DNA of 64,000 nucleotides. It comes from Antedon mediterranea (lineage: Eukaryota; Echinodermata; Crinoidea; Comatulida; Antedonidae). How positions within the stretch are numbered: position 1 is the first letter of the stretch; each line of letters starts with the position of its first letter. The notes below the pieces were generated by a model that did no database searches, had not been told where the DNA came from, and was given only the letters and a program-made list of their open reading frames with translations. The stretch spans positions 32,050,501-32,114,500 of the forward strand of contig NC_092672.1 of the NCBI RefSeq assembly GCF_964355755.1. The letters run 5' to 3'. The position numbers were made by a program, and so were the translations under genes. Of the stretch, positions 23,901 through 33,255 are shown in pieces.

Positions 23901-24256
23901 TTTTATTATGATTGTTGTACTTGTGCTTGCCTTTTTATGTGCTTTTTAAACATGTATATGAATCTGAGTATACCACAAGAAAATGAATTAGGGGTAATAA
24001 AGTTTAATTGTTTGAATATAAGAGTAATTTCATAATAAAGTATTTCCCAGCTCCTTCAACCAATCATCTTTTCGGGATTTTGTAGGTGTGTTTGAAAGCG
24101 GGAGGTGTGTGCAGCATTGACCTAGATGGTTACTATGTTGAAAGTGTCATTTGTATTATCATTGGTTTTATATGGTATCGATTGATGGCAAAGAAAACAC
24201 GACAATTACAATATCTTGATGACTCTCAGTGGAGACTTTCTGTTTCAACAGTTTGA
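20920..24256 (+). CDS. SLC33A1: Acetyl-coenzyme A transporter 1
   Basis: ER-membrane carrier that imports acetyl-CoA into the secretory-pathway lumen for acetylation of proteins and gangliosides; major facilitator type. Exons 20920-21658, 22142-22329, 22674-22858, 23286-23406, 23583-23801, 24086-24256; phases agree and give 540 residues, close to the family size. After a hydrophilic N-terminus come ILLFLYILQGIPLGLAGSLP, the MFS-like loop RFGRRKTWLIP, QDIAVDGWALTML and the exon-5 stretch ISDPLIGGTYITLLNTVANL, all typical of AT-1 proteins; a Cys-rich luminal loop (CHGADAGYDCDTKEEKEVCLKAGGVC) precedes the last helix. The start is the first ATG after the acceptor at 20903; an earlier in-frame open stretch is intronic and lacks an ATG. 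Confidence 0.95.
22471..22623. mobile_element. TA-MITE family, copy 5
   Basis: AAGCTCTGTCTACACTATCT at the left and TGTGTAGACAGATCTTTA at the right, with the conserved palindromic core. It lies in SLC33A1 intron 2. Confidence 0.85.
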
Positions 24257-25705
24257 CAGTTAGCAGAGGAGACAGTATGATGCTAGCAATACAATGCTGT
24301 ATCTCCACATATAACAATATTTATCCAGTATCATAGGCAAATTCCATAATACAGCATCTCATGTGTATCACATATTTTACCTGTATCATGGTTAGGTTAA
24401 ATGTTAGGTTAGGGTCTATGATACAGGTGTATATATTTATGTATATTTGATTATTGAACAATCTTCATGATCTTTAGTTCTTACAGAAGAGGTTCATTGG
24501 CTCCTAGTTTTGAGAAATTTAGGATGTGTTTTAATTGACAAATGTTTTTAAAATTGGAGATTTTACTCAAAGACATTGATATTTGCCAAATGTTTATGGC
24601 CATTTCTATTTACGATAGTTTCAATGAATTTTTCCTAATTATATATATATTTGTTTTCAAATTAATTCATACTTAATGAATCAAAATAATTATTAAGTTT
24701 CTTAATGTTACTATTAATGAATTACTTTATATTGGAATTCTAATTAAATAGATATATTTCAACACTTGTTTAATGTTGTTGTTAATGTTGTTATAATTTT
24801 TTTTTACTGTTTATTGGCATTTTATTGTCAACTTTTTGTCTTAGTAGAATGTCTGTTATTTGAAATGTTGATTCAAGACTCGAGGTGTTTTCTTGTGTTT
24901 GTGTCCTTTCACTCTTGCATGTGTTCCTAAAAAAATTATTGGTTATTCATTGGTACTATGTTGTTCTGTTTCCTTAACTGCCTATTGTTCTTAACTACCT
25001 CAGTATACTATTAGTGCTATCCACACCACCAAATGCTTTCGTTGTAGTTGTCTCTATTTTAAACAATATATTAATTAACCCAATTAAGTCATTGGGTGTG
25101 TGCCTAAAGAAATAAACATTGTACGTTGGTAATATTTTTGTTCTGGTTTTAAGTTTCTTTGTCTTATTCTAACTAAAGACCTCTCTTACCACTAAAATCT
25201 CTAGGTGTGTGGCGTGGTCTCTATTTTAAACAATATATTAATTCCTTGGGTGTTTGCCTAAAAAAATTGAACATTGTTTAATATTTTTGTTCTGGTTTTA
25301 AATTTTTTTGATTCTTTTTCTCAAATCAAATACCCCTCTTACCACCAACGTTTATTCTTTAGCAGTTGTTTGGTGGTGGTCTCTGTATTTTAACAATATA
25401 TTTAGATTGTTAAGGTCTATTGAATACACTAGTTAAAGATGTAGCGAAAACCCAATAAGGTTTCAAATAAAATCCCAAATCCTTCATTTCAAGACCATGA
25501 TTTGCAATGTTTACATGTACATGGTGCTGCTGTGTTCTTTTTGTATCCTAGGACCATGATTTTGTAACTATGGATGTACGTATCTGAAATAATAATAGTA
25601 AAATGAAAGTGAATAACACTAAATCACAAATACAATCATTTTCCCTTCATATTCCAATTCTCTTGGTATTTTCTGTACAAGGTCCTACATAAATATTGCT
25701 ACTTA
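24257..25705. other. SLC33A1 3' UTR and intergenic sequence with a triplicated segment
   Basis: No coding exon seen. From about 24990 to 25410 a segment of about 165 bases is repeated: GTCTCTATTTTAAACAATAT recurs at 25049 and 25217 and, altered, at 25378, each followed by similar TGGGTGT..GCCTAAA and GTTCTGGTTTTAA blocks. An AATAAA is present near 25112. Confidence 0.5.
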
Positions 25706-25706
25706 G

Positions 25707-26171
25707 TTCGGACAATGATACACAAACTCGTGGTAGTTGCTTTAACCGTTCTTTATTCTTCGGTAAAGTCTGAAACACAAATAAACTCAATGAAAACACG
25801 CACAAGGCAGCACAGCTGCGTGTGCAAACAACCCCGCAAAACAGCATAGCAGATACATACATACAGTCAAACTACTACTAGTAGCACTACACGAGGGCTA
25901 GCTAGGCTAGGCAGGCTTATGGCCAATTAGCTGATCGAAACACTTAACTAAATAGCCTAACAAATAATTTTTATATCCAAGTCAAGAACATTAACACAAC
26001 TTAAAGGTTATAATAACGTACGTAGTACTCCCACGTATCACTGTCAGAAATAAGAAAGTTACAGTATCTACTATTAGATAATAAGCGTTATAATTATCTT
26101 GCTGACAATTCTGCGTACAATCAAATAAAATATTTACGCCACCAACGTCAAAGTTCGAAATCCGAAACACT
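25707..26171 (-). repeat. 3' LTR of the BEL/Pao element
   Basis: 465 bases, identical to 31881-32345. Read on the minus strand it begins AGTGTTTCGGATTTCGAAC and contains AATAAA in GAAGAATAAAGAACGG. Confidence 0.95.
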
Positions 26172-26297
26172 CCCGCCTCGTGACAAATTGACATGAGTCA
26201 CAGTACATATTTCGAAAAATAACCACAACAAATTAATTAAAATTAAATGCAGTAATTAAATGTTCACGACTCAAGTAGTTACATAATAAAGCATTCC

Positions 26298-29200
26298 TTA
26301 TTTAGAAGAAAACCCGTGGTTAAGTTCTCCCACAGTTGCAATCAAACACAACTTATGTACAGGCCTTTCCTTAATACTTATATTCGATCTTTCAACAGTT
26401 TTAATCATGGCCTTCCGAACGAGATTGTCCTTCCCTGGCTTCACATCCACAACTATTCCCCGTCGCCAATGTCCACGTGGTGCTGCAACCCCCTTTAATC
26501 CAGGTTCCAGTACTAGCACTAAATCTCCAATCTGCAAATTTTCTCTTGGGTGAAACCACTTTGAACGTTGTACTAATTGAGGTGGCATATAACACATCCA
26601 ACAATCCCAGAATGCATGAACACGTCGTTGTGCGATGTCGACAATACTCTTCTGATTCGTTACCACTTCCAAGTTCGGTTGCAAGAGTACGGGTTGTCCA
26701 TGTGGAAATAGAATATCATTACCAGTAATTGGCGGTGATTCAAGTGGATCAGGCCCATCCGGAAACAATGGTCGTGAGTTTATAAGATAAGTCACTTCAC
26801 TCAAAATAGTCTGCCATTCAAGGGCACTAAAACGGCGATGATGGTAATCGACTACGGCATCTAGACCTTTACGGCAACTCCTTATAAGCGATTCGACAAC
26901 TCCATTCATGTGAGAAGCGTAAGGAGTATTGAACTGCCAGTCGAAAGATGTATTGGTTTTCCTGAATTCCATCTTTAATTTTAGTTCGTCCCATGATTTG
27001 ATCCAATCTCTCAACTTCTGCTGAGCGCCGACGAAATTGCGGCCATGGTCACTAAAGGCGGTTACTGGGTGGATCCCCCGCGAGCAGACAAATCGTCTCC
27101 AAGCATTAATAAATGATTCTGATGATAGAGAATCCACTAATTCTAATGAGATAACTCGTGTGGTCATGCAGGTCACTATCAGAATGTTACCTTCTGTATT
27201 GGTATTACGAGTGAGCTTGATAGAAATCGGTCCAAAGAAATCAAGAGCTACGTTACAAAAGGGTGGTGTATGCGGATCGCCTCTAAAACTGGGAAGTTCT
27301 CCCATTTGTTGGCTAAGTAAACTCCTACGTCGAGTTCGACAGAACATACATTTGGCAGCAATATCTTTAAACAATTTGGGTCCTCCGAGTATGTAAATTC
27401 CACGTTTAAATGTGCTTGCAACAGCCACTCGGTATCCCTGATGACCAATCGTCTTATGAATATATTTGGCAAACAACTCTACCAGAAATGATCCTCTACG
27501 AAGAAGAATCGGCCGTTTTTGTTGTTCAGGGATATGAAGCTTGTTAAGTCTTCCCTCGACCCTTATCATACCACTCTCGTCCACTTTAGGGTTTAGCTTT
27601 CTAGTACTCCAAGCATCCAAACGATCGTTCGCAGTGCGCTGAGAAACGTAGAAGAGTGAAAATTCAGCCCTTTGCAGTTCGTCGGCAGTCAAAAAGAGGG
27701 TTTCTGGTCGCCTTTTTAAAATGAATCGACGACAGTATGCTATTCGGTGAACCAGCCTAGTCCAATTTGACACGGTGTTGACCAACAGGTCTTCAAATGT
27801 AGGCCTACCTCTGACAGCTGTAACATAATTCGTTTTGCGTAGAGACTCCGTTGTGTACTCCTTTACAACCATTTGTTTTAACTCTGTGTCATAGTCGGGT
27901 TCATAGTTTGGCCATTGGTTAGAACTTTGAAAAAGAAAATCTGGGCCTTGAATCCATTTCTGAAGGTCACTTGGGTATATTGGCTTGGTTAACTGATCCG
28001 CTGGATTGATGTTAGAAGGGATGTAACATAAGTCATCAATAAATGTTGGAAGTGTATCCTGAATCTCTTGAACACGAGCAGACACAAACGGTTTGAAGGT
28101 CCTGGCGGGTGACCTAACCCAAGACAGGACAACTTTCGAGTCGGTCCAGAACTTGCATAGACTAACATCTCCTACCACTTCTAAGACAAGTTTAGCGAGT
28201 CGAGCCATGACAACAACTGCAGTTAACTCTAATCTTGGAATTGATCTTTTCTTTAACGGTGCAACTAGAGCCTTTGCTATAACGTATGTCAATTTAACTC
28301 CTGCTGGGGTATCCCAACGCAGCCAGATGACAGAACCAAATGCAGCTTCACTAGCATCACTGAAACAGTGTAACTGAGGGTAAGCAATAGAATCCTCAGG
28401 CGTTAGCTGACGTGGAATTTCGAATCCCACAAGATGATTCATCTCCTTTATAAAACCTTTCCACATAGTTGTTTGCTCATCATCAAACACGTCGTCCCAA
28501 TCAAGCCTAGCTGCCCAAATCTCCTGGAGTCCAATTTTATAACGAATACTCACAGGGCTCAACATTCCTAATGGATCCCACAACCTGGCAACAAGACTGG
28601 AAACTTTTCTTTTGGTAAGTGGAGTCTGTTCTTCATCGAATCTATCAAGTTGAATTGTTACAGTGTCATCTAGCTTATTCCACAAGTGGCCTAAAACACG
28701 TGTGTGCTTCTCTTCAGGGCACTGGTCTACCATCGGATGGTTAGAATGCCACACTTTGATTTCGAAAGATCCCTTTCTTAGAATACGAGTAACCTGCTCA
28801 ACTGCCTCAACTGCATCGTTCGGTTTTGTAAATGAGTCGGTTATATCATCCATGTACATACGATCTTTGATCCTAAGAGCCCCTATAGGATCTGAATCGG
28901 CGTTAGCCTCAGCTAGTAAACGAACGGCCATCATAGAAATGTCCGGTGCTGGTTTGTCCCCAAACGGCAAACGCAACCACTGAAAATACCTAATATCCTT
29001 TGAGGTATCACCAAATCGCCAGACAAAACGATGAAACTTTTGATCACGCACTGATAATGCAATCTGGTTAAACATCTTCCGAACGTCTCCAGCTATGGCA
29101 ATTCCGTACTTCCGCCAGTATAGAAAGCATGTCACAAGTGAGTTTAGGAAATCTGGCCCTTTGTGGAATCCGTCGTTGAGACACAACCCGTTAAACTTAG

Positions 29201-31856
29201 TAGCGGAATTCCATACAATTCGAATCTTCGTTGTCTTGTGTTGCTGATGGACAGCATGGTGTTGAAGGTACCATCCTTCATTTCTGTCTTCACTTGGCGT
29301 AAGCTCACGCGTAAATCCATTGTCAAGGAGAGCTTGAATTTCATCATTGTAGTCATTGATTTGCTTGTTTTTTAGCAACCTAGCCTCATGTGAAATCATC
29401 CTCGTCACGGCTTGTACTCTATTACAGTCTAGAGACTCAGGAAATCCATCCTTCCATGGCATTTCCACGGTAATGCGGCCCTTCTCATTTATTTGGAGAT
29501 TTTTTCTACAATGTTTGATAAACTGAGATTCAGCGATCTCCCTATCTGTACATGTACACAAGGTTGTTGGTTTAACTCCAATGACATCGGATGTATATAA
29601 AAGCTGGGAGTCGTCCATGAAAGTTACGTTTGTGATGTGGCTGATGACATTGGAAGTTGGCTTTGGAATGGTTTGTCCAATAATTGTCCAACCTAGAGCA
29701 CTTTTTGCCGCAGTTGGCGATGTATCAGGATCAGTTAATGAACGTATTGTTTTCAGTGGTGTAGTAAGACTTTGATAGTCGTATCCAATGAGTAAGTCGA
29801 TCTCGGCTTCCTCCGCAGGCAAATGTTCTTTAACTACCGTTAAATGAGGGTGTTCGTCAAAGATATCTTCGCCAACAGATGGGCTATCATGGGCAGGCTT
29901 TTGTACACTAATTGCAACCAAGTCGTATGCTTTCAATTCCTGTAGTGGTCTGACTCGAAGTTGATACCTTGCACTGTTTTCTTGTACGATGCCCCCTCCG
30001 GCCACGCCATAAGTAAATACAAAGGGCAGTCCGTTTAAGCCTAGACTTTCAGCGGTGGAGCACTTGACCAGAGTGGTATCAGCACCACTATCAAAGAATG
30101 CGACAGCTTTCTGCCAATTGCCCTCGTTGTCTTGTATCTCGACATATGTAGTCGGTGAGTAGCGACGACGTTCGGCATGCCTCGTCGAATTCATTTTCGA
30201 AATTGTCTGGTTCGTTGATGGAGGCAAAGACACGAATGGATTTTGACTGGGCCCTGCTACAGTCTGACGTAGACTTGGGTTTGCTCCCGCCTGAACTATC
30301 TGAGGTGAATTTATTGACGTTTTATCTAAATTCATATTTGAAACAGTTTGGTTAGTTGATGCTGGCAAATATATGAATGGATTCTGACCTAAGTTGGTTC
30401 CTACCTGGTTTTCGTGGCGTACAATTGGCCGTAGATTTGTGTTCGCTCCCGCCTGTGTTTTTGGTGACATTTGGCTTTGACAGAAACCATCTGCGTTGTT
30501 AATTCTCAAAGTGCGATTGGGTGGGCAAGCAATCAGTCGGTGGTGAAATAGTTGACATACAGAGCAGCGTTTTTTGTCATGTCTGGGGCATCTGAACGCA
30601 CTGTGATTTGTGCGAAAACATAGGAAACATCTTCTAGCTTCCATTATCATTAACCGTCTCTCTTCGTTAGATTTTGAGTTAAAATTAGGGCACTTTATAA
30701 TCAAGTGACGTGAGTGGTCAGTGCAGAAAGGACAATCATCCGTGCTAGTTTCAGCACCTTTAAAATTAGATTTCGGTGGGAATTGGGTAGTATTTTCAAG
30801 TGTACTAATTTGTCCTGTAATGTGATGAGTAGATGCATTTTGATCGCCAAACATATGAGGTTGCTCTCGACGTTCCCTTGCTTCCGTTTCACTTCGTAAG
30901 AATGAGATCAAACTTGGTATTGTCGGCTCATCTTGCTTTATCTGCCGCATGTATTCGAAACTTAATTCAGCATCGATTTTCTGACTCGCTAGTTCAACAA
31001 CTACTGACGATGAGAGTTCTAATTCTTTTCCAAGTTCACGCATTCGTCTTGCAAAGTCTGTGAGTCCATTCAAAACAGGCCGCATTTCCTTTGCTGTTGC
31101 TGACTTCATTGGCTTCAACATCTGAAGTGTCAGAATAACATCACGAACAATAGCTGAAGTCGGGACCTTTTCCTTCAGACGAGCCCAAGCTCCATTATCA
31201 CCTTCAACAGAACAGCAATCAGCAATATGATCTTGAATAGATTTGGGTAACGCATCACCATTGAGCAAAATCATCAATTTTTCTTGGTCACCTTTAATAC
31301 CAGCAGATTCGAAGTATTGGTCAATTCGTACATGCCAAGAATGGAAGTTTCTTGGAGATCCATCCCACCGTGGGGCTGGGAGTCCTGGTGTTTTAATTGA
31401 AGGCCGTTTGTTGTCTGAGCCGTTTCCGTTCAATTTTATTGTAAGCTGTGCCACCATGTCAGACTGAGCTTTAATTAATTTTATCATCTCTTCATCTTTT
31501 CCTGCTGCAGTTGGCTCACCTTGGGAAGAATGAGCGGTTTGCTCATTCCTTGAAAACCTTCTGTACTCTTGATATTTTTTCTCCACGTCATCAGCTGCTG
31601 ACATTAGTTCTGCATGTAGACGTGTAGTAGTGTTAGTCTCATCAGGTGGTTTGACAACATCCATAGCGTCAAGTAAGTCGGTTATCTTTCGAATTTTCTT
31701 TTGTATATGGTCGAATGCCACTTTAACCAGTTCCGGTTCGTCTCGGTCGAGAACACGGGTAAAACGGTCCCTTGCCCTCGTTAGATGACCTTTAAACGAA
31801 CGGTGTTTGACCTCGAGCTCTTCGAAGCTGAGGTCGATGAACGTATTTTCCTCCAT
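26298..31856 (-). CDS. BEL/Pao gag-pol polyprotein, intact
   Basis: A single uninterrupted frame of 1852 residues from the ATG at 31856, 24 bases past the LTR. Domains in order: coiled N-terminal gag region and DUF1759-like capsid part (about 30-340); zinc knuckles (about 370-440, including a C-x2-C-x4-H-x4-C set); retropepsin-like protease with DSG (about 586); reverse transcriptase with YMDD (about 1000); RNase H with a FSDAS motif (about 1163) and later a TDS; integrase with an H-H-C-C zinc site (about 1460-1500) and a catalytic domain starting near 1534 with the expected Asp and Glu positions visible; C-terminal DUF5641-type domain (about 1750-1840). No stop or frameshift. The order (protease, RT, RNase H, integrase, DUF5641) is the BEL/Pao one. 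The frame is also open upstream to 32036, inside the LTR. No envelope gene is seen. Confidence 0.95.
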   Translation of the reverse strand: MEENTFIDLSFEELEVKHRSFKGHLTRARDRFTRVLDRDEPELVKVAFDHIQKKIRKITDLLDAMDVVKPPDETNTTTRLHAELMSAADDVEKKYQEYRRFSRNEQTAHSSQGEPTAAGKDEEMIKLIKAQSDMVAQLTIKLNGNGSDNKRPSIKTPGLPAPRWDGSPRNFHSWHVRIDQYFESAGIKGDQEKLMILLNGDALPKSIQDHIADCCSVEGDNGAWARLKEKVPTSAIVRDVILTLQMLKPMKSATAKEMRPVLNGLTDFARRMRELGKELELSSSVVVELASQKIDAELSFEYMRQIKQDEPTIPSLISFLRSETEARERREQPHMFGDQNASTHHITGQISTLENTTQFPPKSNFKGAETSTDDCPFCTDHSRHLIIKCPNFNSKSNEERRLMIMEARRCFLCFRTNHSAFRCPRHDKKRCSVCQLFHHRLIACPPNRTLRINNADGFCQSQMSPKTQAGANTNLRPIVRHENQVGTNLGQNPFIYLPASTNQTVSNMNLDKTSINSPQIVQAGANPSLRQTVAGPSQNPFVSLPPSTNQTISKMNSTRHAERRRYSPTTYVEIQDNEGNWQKAVAFFDSGADTTLVKCSTAESLGLNGLPFVFTYGVAGGGIVQENSARYQLRVRPLQELKAYDLVAISVQKPAHDSPSVGEDIFDEHPHLTVVKEHLPAEEAEIDLLIGYDYQSLTTPLKTIRSLTDPDTSPTAAKSALGWTIIGQTIPKPTSNVISHITNVTFMDDSQLLYTSDVIGVKPTTLCTCTDREIAESQFIKHCRKNLQINEKGRITVEMPWKDGFPESLDCNRVQAVTRMISHEARLLKNKQINDYNDEIQALLDNGFTRELTPSEDRNEGWYLQHHAVHQQHKTTKIRIVWNSATKFNGLCLNDGFHKGPDFLNSLVTCFLYWRKYGIAIAGDVRKMFNQIALSVRDQKFHRFVWRFGDTSKDIRYFQWLRLPFGDKPAPDISMMAVRLLAEANADSDPIGALRIKDRMYMDDITDSFTKPNDAVEAVEQVTRILRKGSFEIKVWHSNHPMVDQCPEEKHTRVLGHLWNKLDDTVTIQLDRFDEEQTPLTKRKVSSLVARLWDPLGMLSPVSIRYKIGLQEIWAARLDWDDVFDDEQTTMWKGFIKEMNHLVGFEIPRQLTPEDSIAYPQLHCFSDASEAAFGSVIWLRWDTPAGVKLTYVIAKALVAPLKKRSIPRLELTAVVVMARLAKLVLEVVGDVSLCKFWTDSKVVLSWVRSPARTFKPFVSARVQEIQDTLPTFIDDLCYIPSNINPADQLTKPIYPSDLQKWIQGPDFLFQSSNQWPNYEPDYDTELKQMVVKEYTTESLRKTNYVTAVRGRPTFEDLLVNTVSNWTRLVHRIAYCRRFILKRRPETLFLTADELQRAEFSLFYVSQRTANDRLDAWSTRKLNPKVDESGMIRVEGRLNKLHIPEQQKRPILLRRGSFLVELFAKYIHKTIGHQGYRVAVASTFKRGIYILGGPKLFKDIAAKCMFCRTRRRSLLSQQMGELPSFRGDPHTPPFCNVALDFFGPISIKLTRNTNTEGNILIVTCMTTRVISLELVDSLSSESFINAWRRFVCSRGIHPVTAFSDHGRNFVGAQQKLRDWIKSWDELKLKMEFRKTNTSFDWQFNTPYASHMNGVVESLIRSCRKGLDAVVDYHHRRFSALEWQTILSEVTYLINSRPLFPDGPDPLESPPITGNDILFPHGQPVLLQPNLEVVTNQKSIVDIAQRRVHAFWDCWMCYMPPQLVQRSKWFHPRENLQIGDLVLVLEPGLKGVAAPRGHWRRGIVVDVKPGKDNLVRKAMIKTVERSNISIKERPVHKLCLIATVGELNHGFSSK

Positions 31857-31880
31857 TATTAAGGGATTACACTTTACTAA

Positions 31881-32345
31881 TTCGGACAATGATACACAAA
31901 CTCGTGGTAGTTGCTTTAACCGTTCTTTATTCTTCGGTAAAGTCTGAAACACAAATAAACTCAATGAAAACACGCACAAGGCAGCACAGCTGCGTGTGCA
32001 AACAACCCCGCAAAACAGCATAGCAGATACATACATACAGTCAAACTACTACTAGTAGCACTACACGAGGGCTAGCTAGGCTAGGCAGGCTTATGGCCAA
32101 TTAGCTGATCGAAACACTTAACTAAATAGCCTAACAAATAATTTTTATATCCAAGTCAAGAACATTAACACAACTTAAAGGTTATAATAACGTACGTAGT
32201 ACTCCCACGTATCACTGTCAGAAATAAGAAAGTTACAGTATCTACTATTAGATAATAAGCGTTATAATTATCTTGCTGACAATTCTGCGTACAATCAAAT
32301 AAAATATTTACGCCACCAACGTCAAAGTTCGAAATCCGAAACACT
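31881..32345 (-). repeat. 5' LTR of the BEL/Pao element
   Basis: Identical to 25707-26171 and expected to hold the element promoter. The long gag-pol frame is already open within it (possible ATG at 32036). Confidence 0.95.
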
Positions 32346-33247
32346 ACTTATCCAGAGTTATAGTTGTTTAAAATGACATTGTTGTACAGTGATTATGATT
32401 TTAAAATAAATATACAATATTAGGCCTATATATATTTTTTAAAAATTAAATTGATTATATTTGATTAATCAGTTCAATTTTGTTTTTAGTGAAAGTTAAA
32501 TAATATAATAAATAAAATCTGAACAAATGATATTTTTAGTATAAACAAGAAATAAAATTGTGTTTAAATATTAATATTAATTTCAATATTTCATTTTTGG
32601 CGTTCCATACACACCAATAATTTTCACGCATGAATGCACATCATATAAATAAATTACTGTAATGTATGTAGGCCTATTGTGAAAAGGATTGAGTCGTTGT
32701 CAAGATGGTCGTTGTCAAGATGGTCGTTGTAAAAGGAGTAAAAACCAAATTTGTGTGGAAGTTAAAGTGAATATTTTTTAGTAGAATAATTTGGACGGTA
32801 TGTTAACCATTTTGTAGTATAGTTAGTAATTAAAAATGCTAGGCCATACTACTGTTTGTCATGATTATGAGCAGAGCCTGATAATCCTCCATCATGAGCA
32901 GAGAAGAGTGATTTCGTTTATTAGTACTGTAGGCGGACCTCCAGACAGCCCCCAGCCCATGATGCAATGGAGCCACAATCATCATAAATGTCATGTAATG
33001 ATAGGATAGGAGTAGCATTACATTGTAGTCTGTAGGCCTACTGTAGGCTTTAAATACTGCACACACATGGAGAAAATGATAATTGAATCAACATATATAA
33101 CTAGCTAGGCCTATGATATGAAACTGTAACTAAAGTACAAGTCTTCTGTAATAATTTGCTAGTTTACCTCCATGGTCCAGGTCTATAGTTAGTACTAGAA
33201 TATTACTATACTACTGACTGTGTAAAATGTTAAAATTTCATTTACAG
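32346..33247. other. Upstream region of the coiled-coil gene
   Basis: AT-rich. A 15-bp unit GTCGTTGTCAAGATG is repeated about 2.6 times at 32692-32733. Untranslated or short coding first exon(s) of the next gene probably lie here, since 33248 follows a good acceptor (TTTACAG). None can be fixed. Confidence 0.4.
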
Positions 33248-33255
33248 GGACACAT

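Larger units (their letters stand above)
25706..32345 (-). mobile_element. Complete BEL/Pao LTR retrotransposon, young copy
   Basis: Two long terminal repeats bracket one gag-pol frame. The 3' LTR (25707-26171) and the 5' LTR (31881-32345) are identical over 465 bases by eye, so the insertion is recent. CTACTTA flanks both ends (25699-25705 and 32344-32350), giving a 5- to 7-bp target duplication; exact LTR ends are ambiguous by two bases because the repeat and the flank share CT. A purine-rich stretch (GAGGCGGGAG) precedes the 3' LTR. It sits between SLC33A1 and the coiled-coil gene. Confidence 0.95.

Noticed and set aside
31857-32036. The 60-residue LTR-encoded extension as the normal start of gag-pol
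   Set aside because: LTR sequence upstream of or at the transcript start is unlikely to be translated, and the ATG at 31856 has a gag-like beginning. Kept only as a question under findings.
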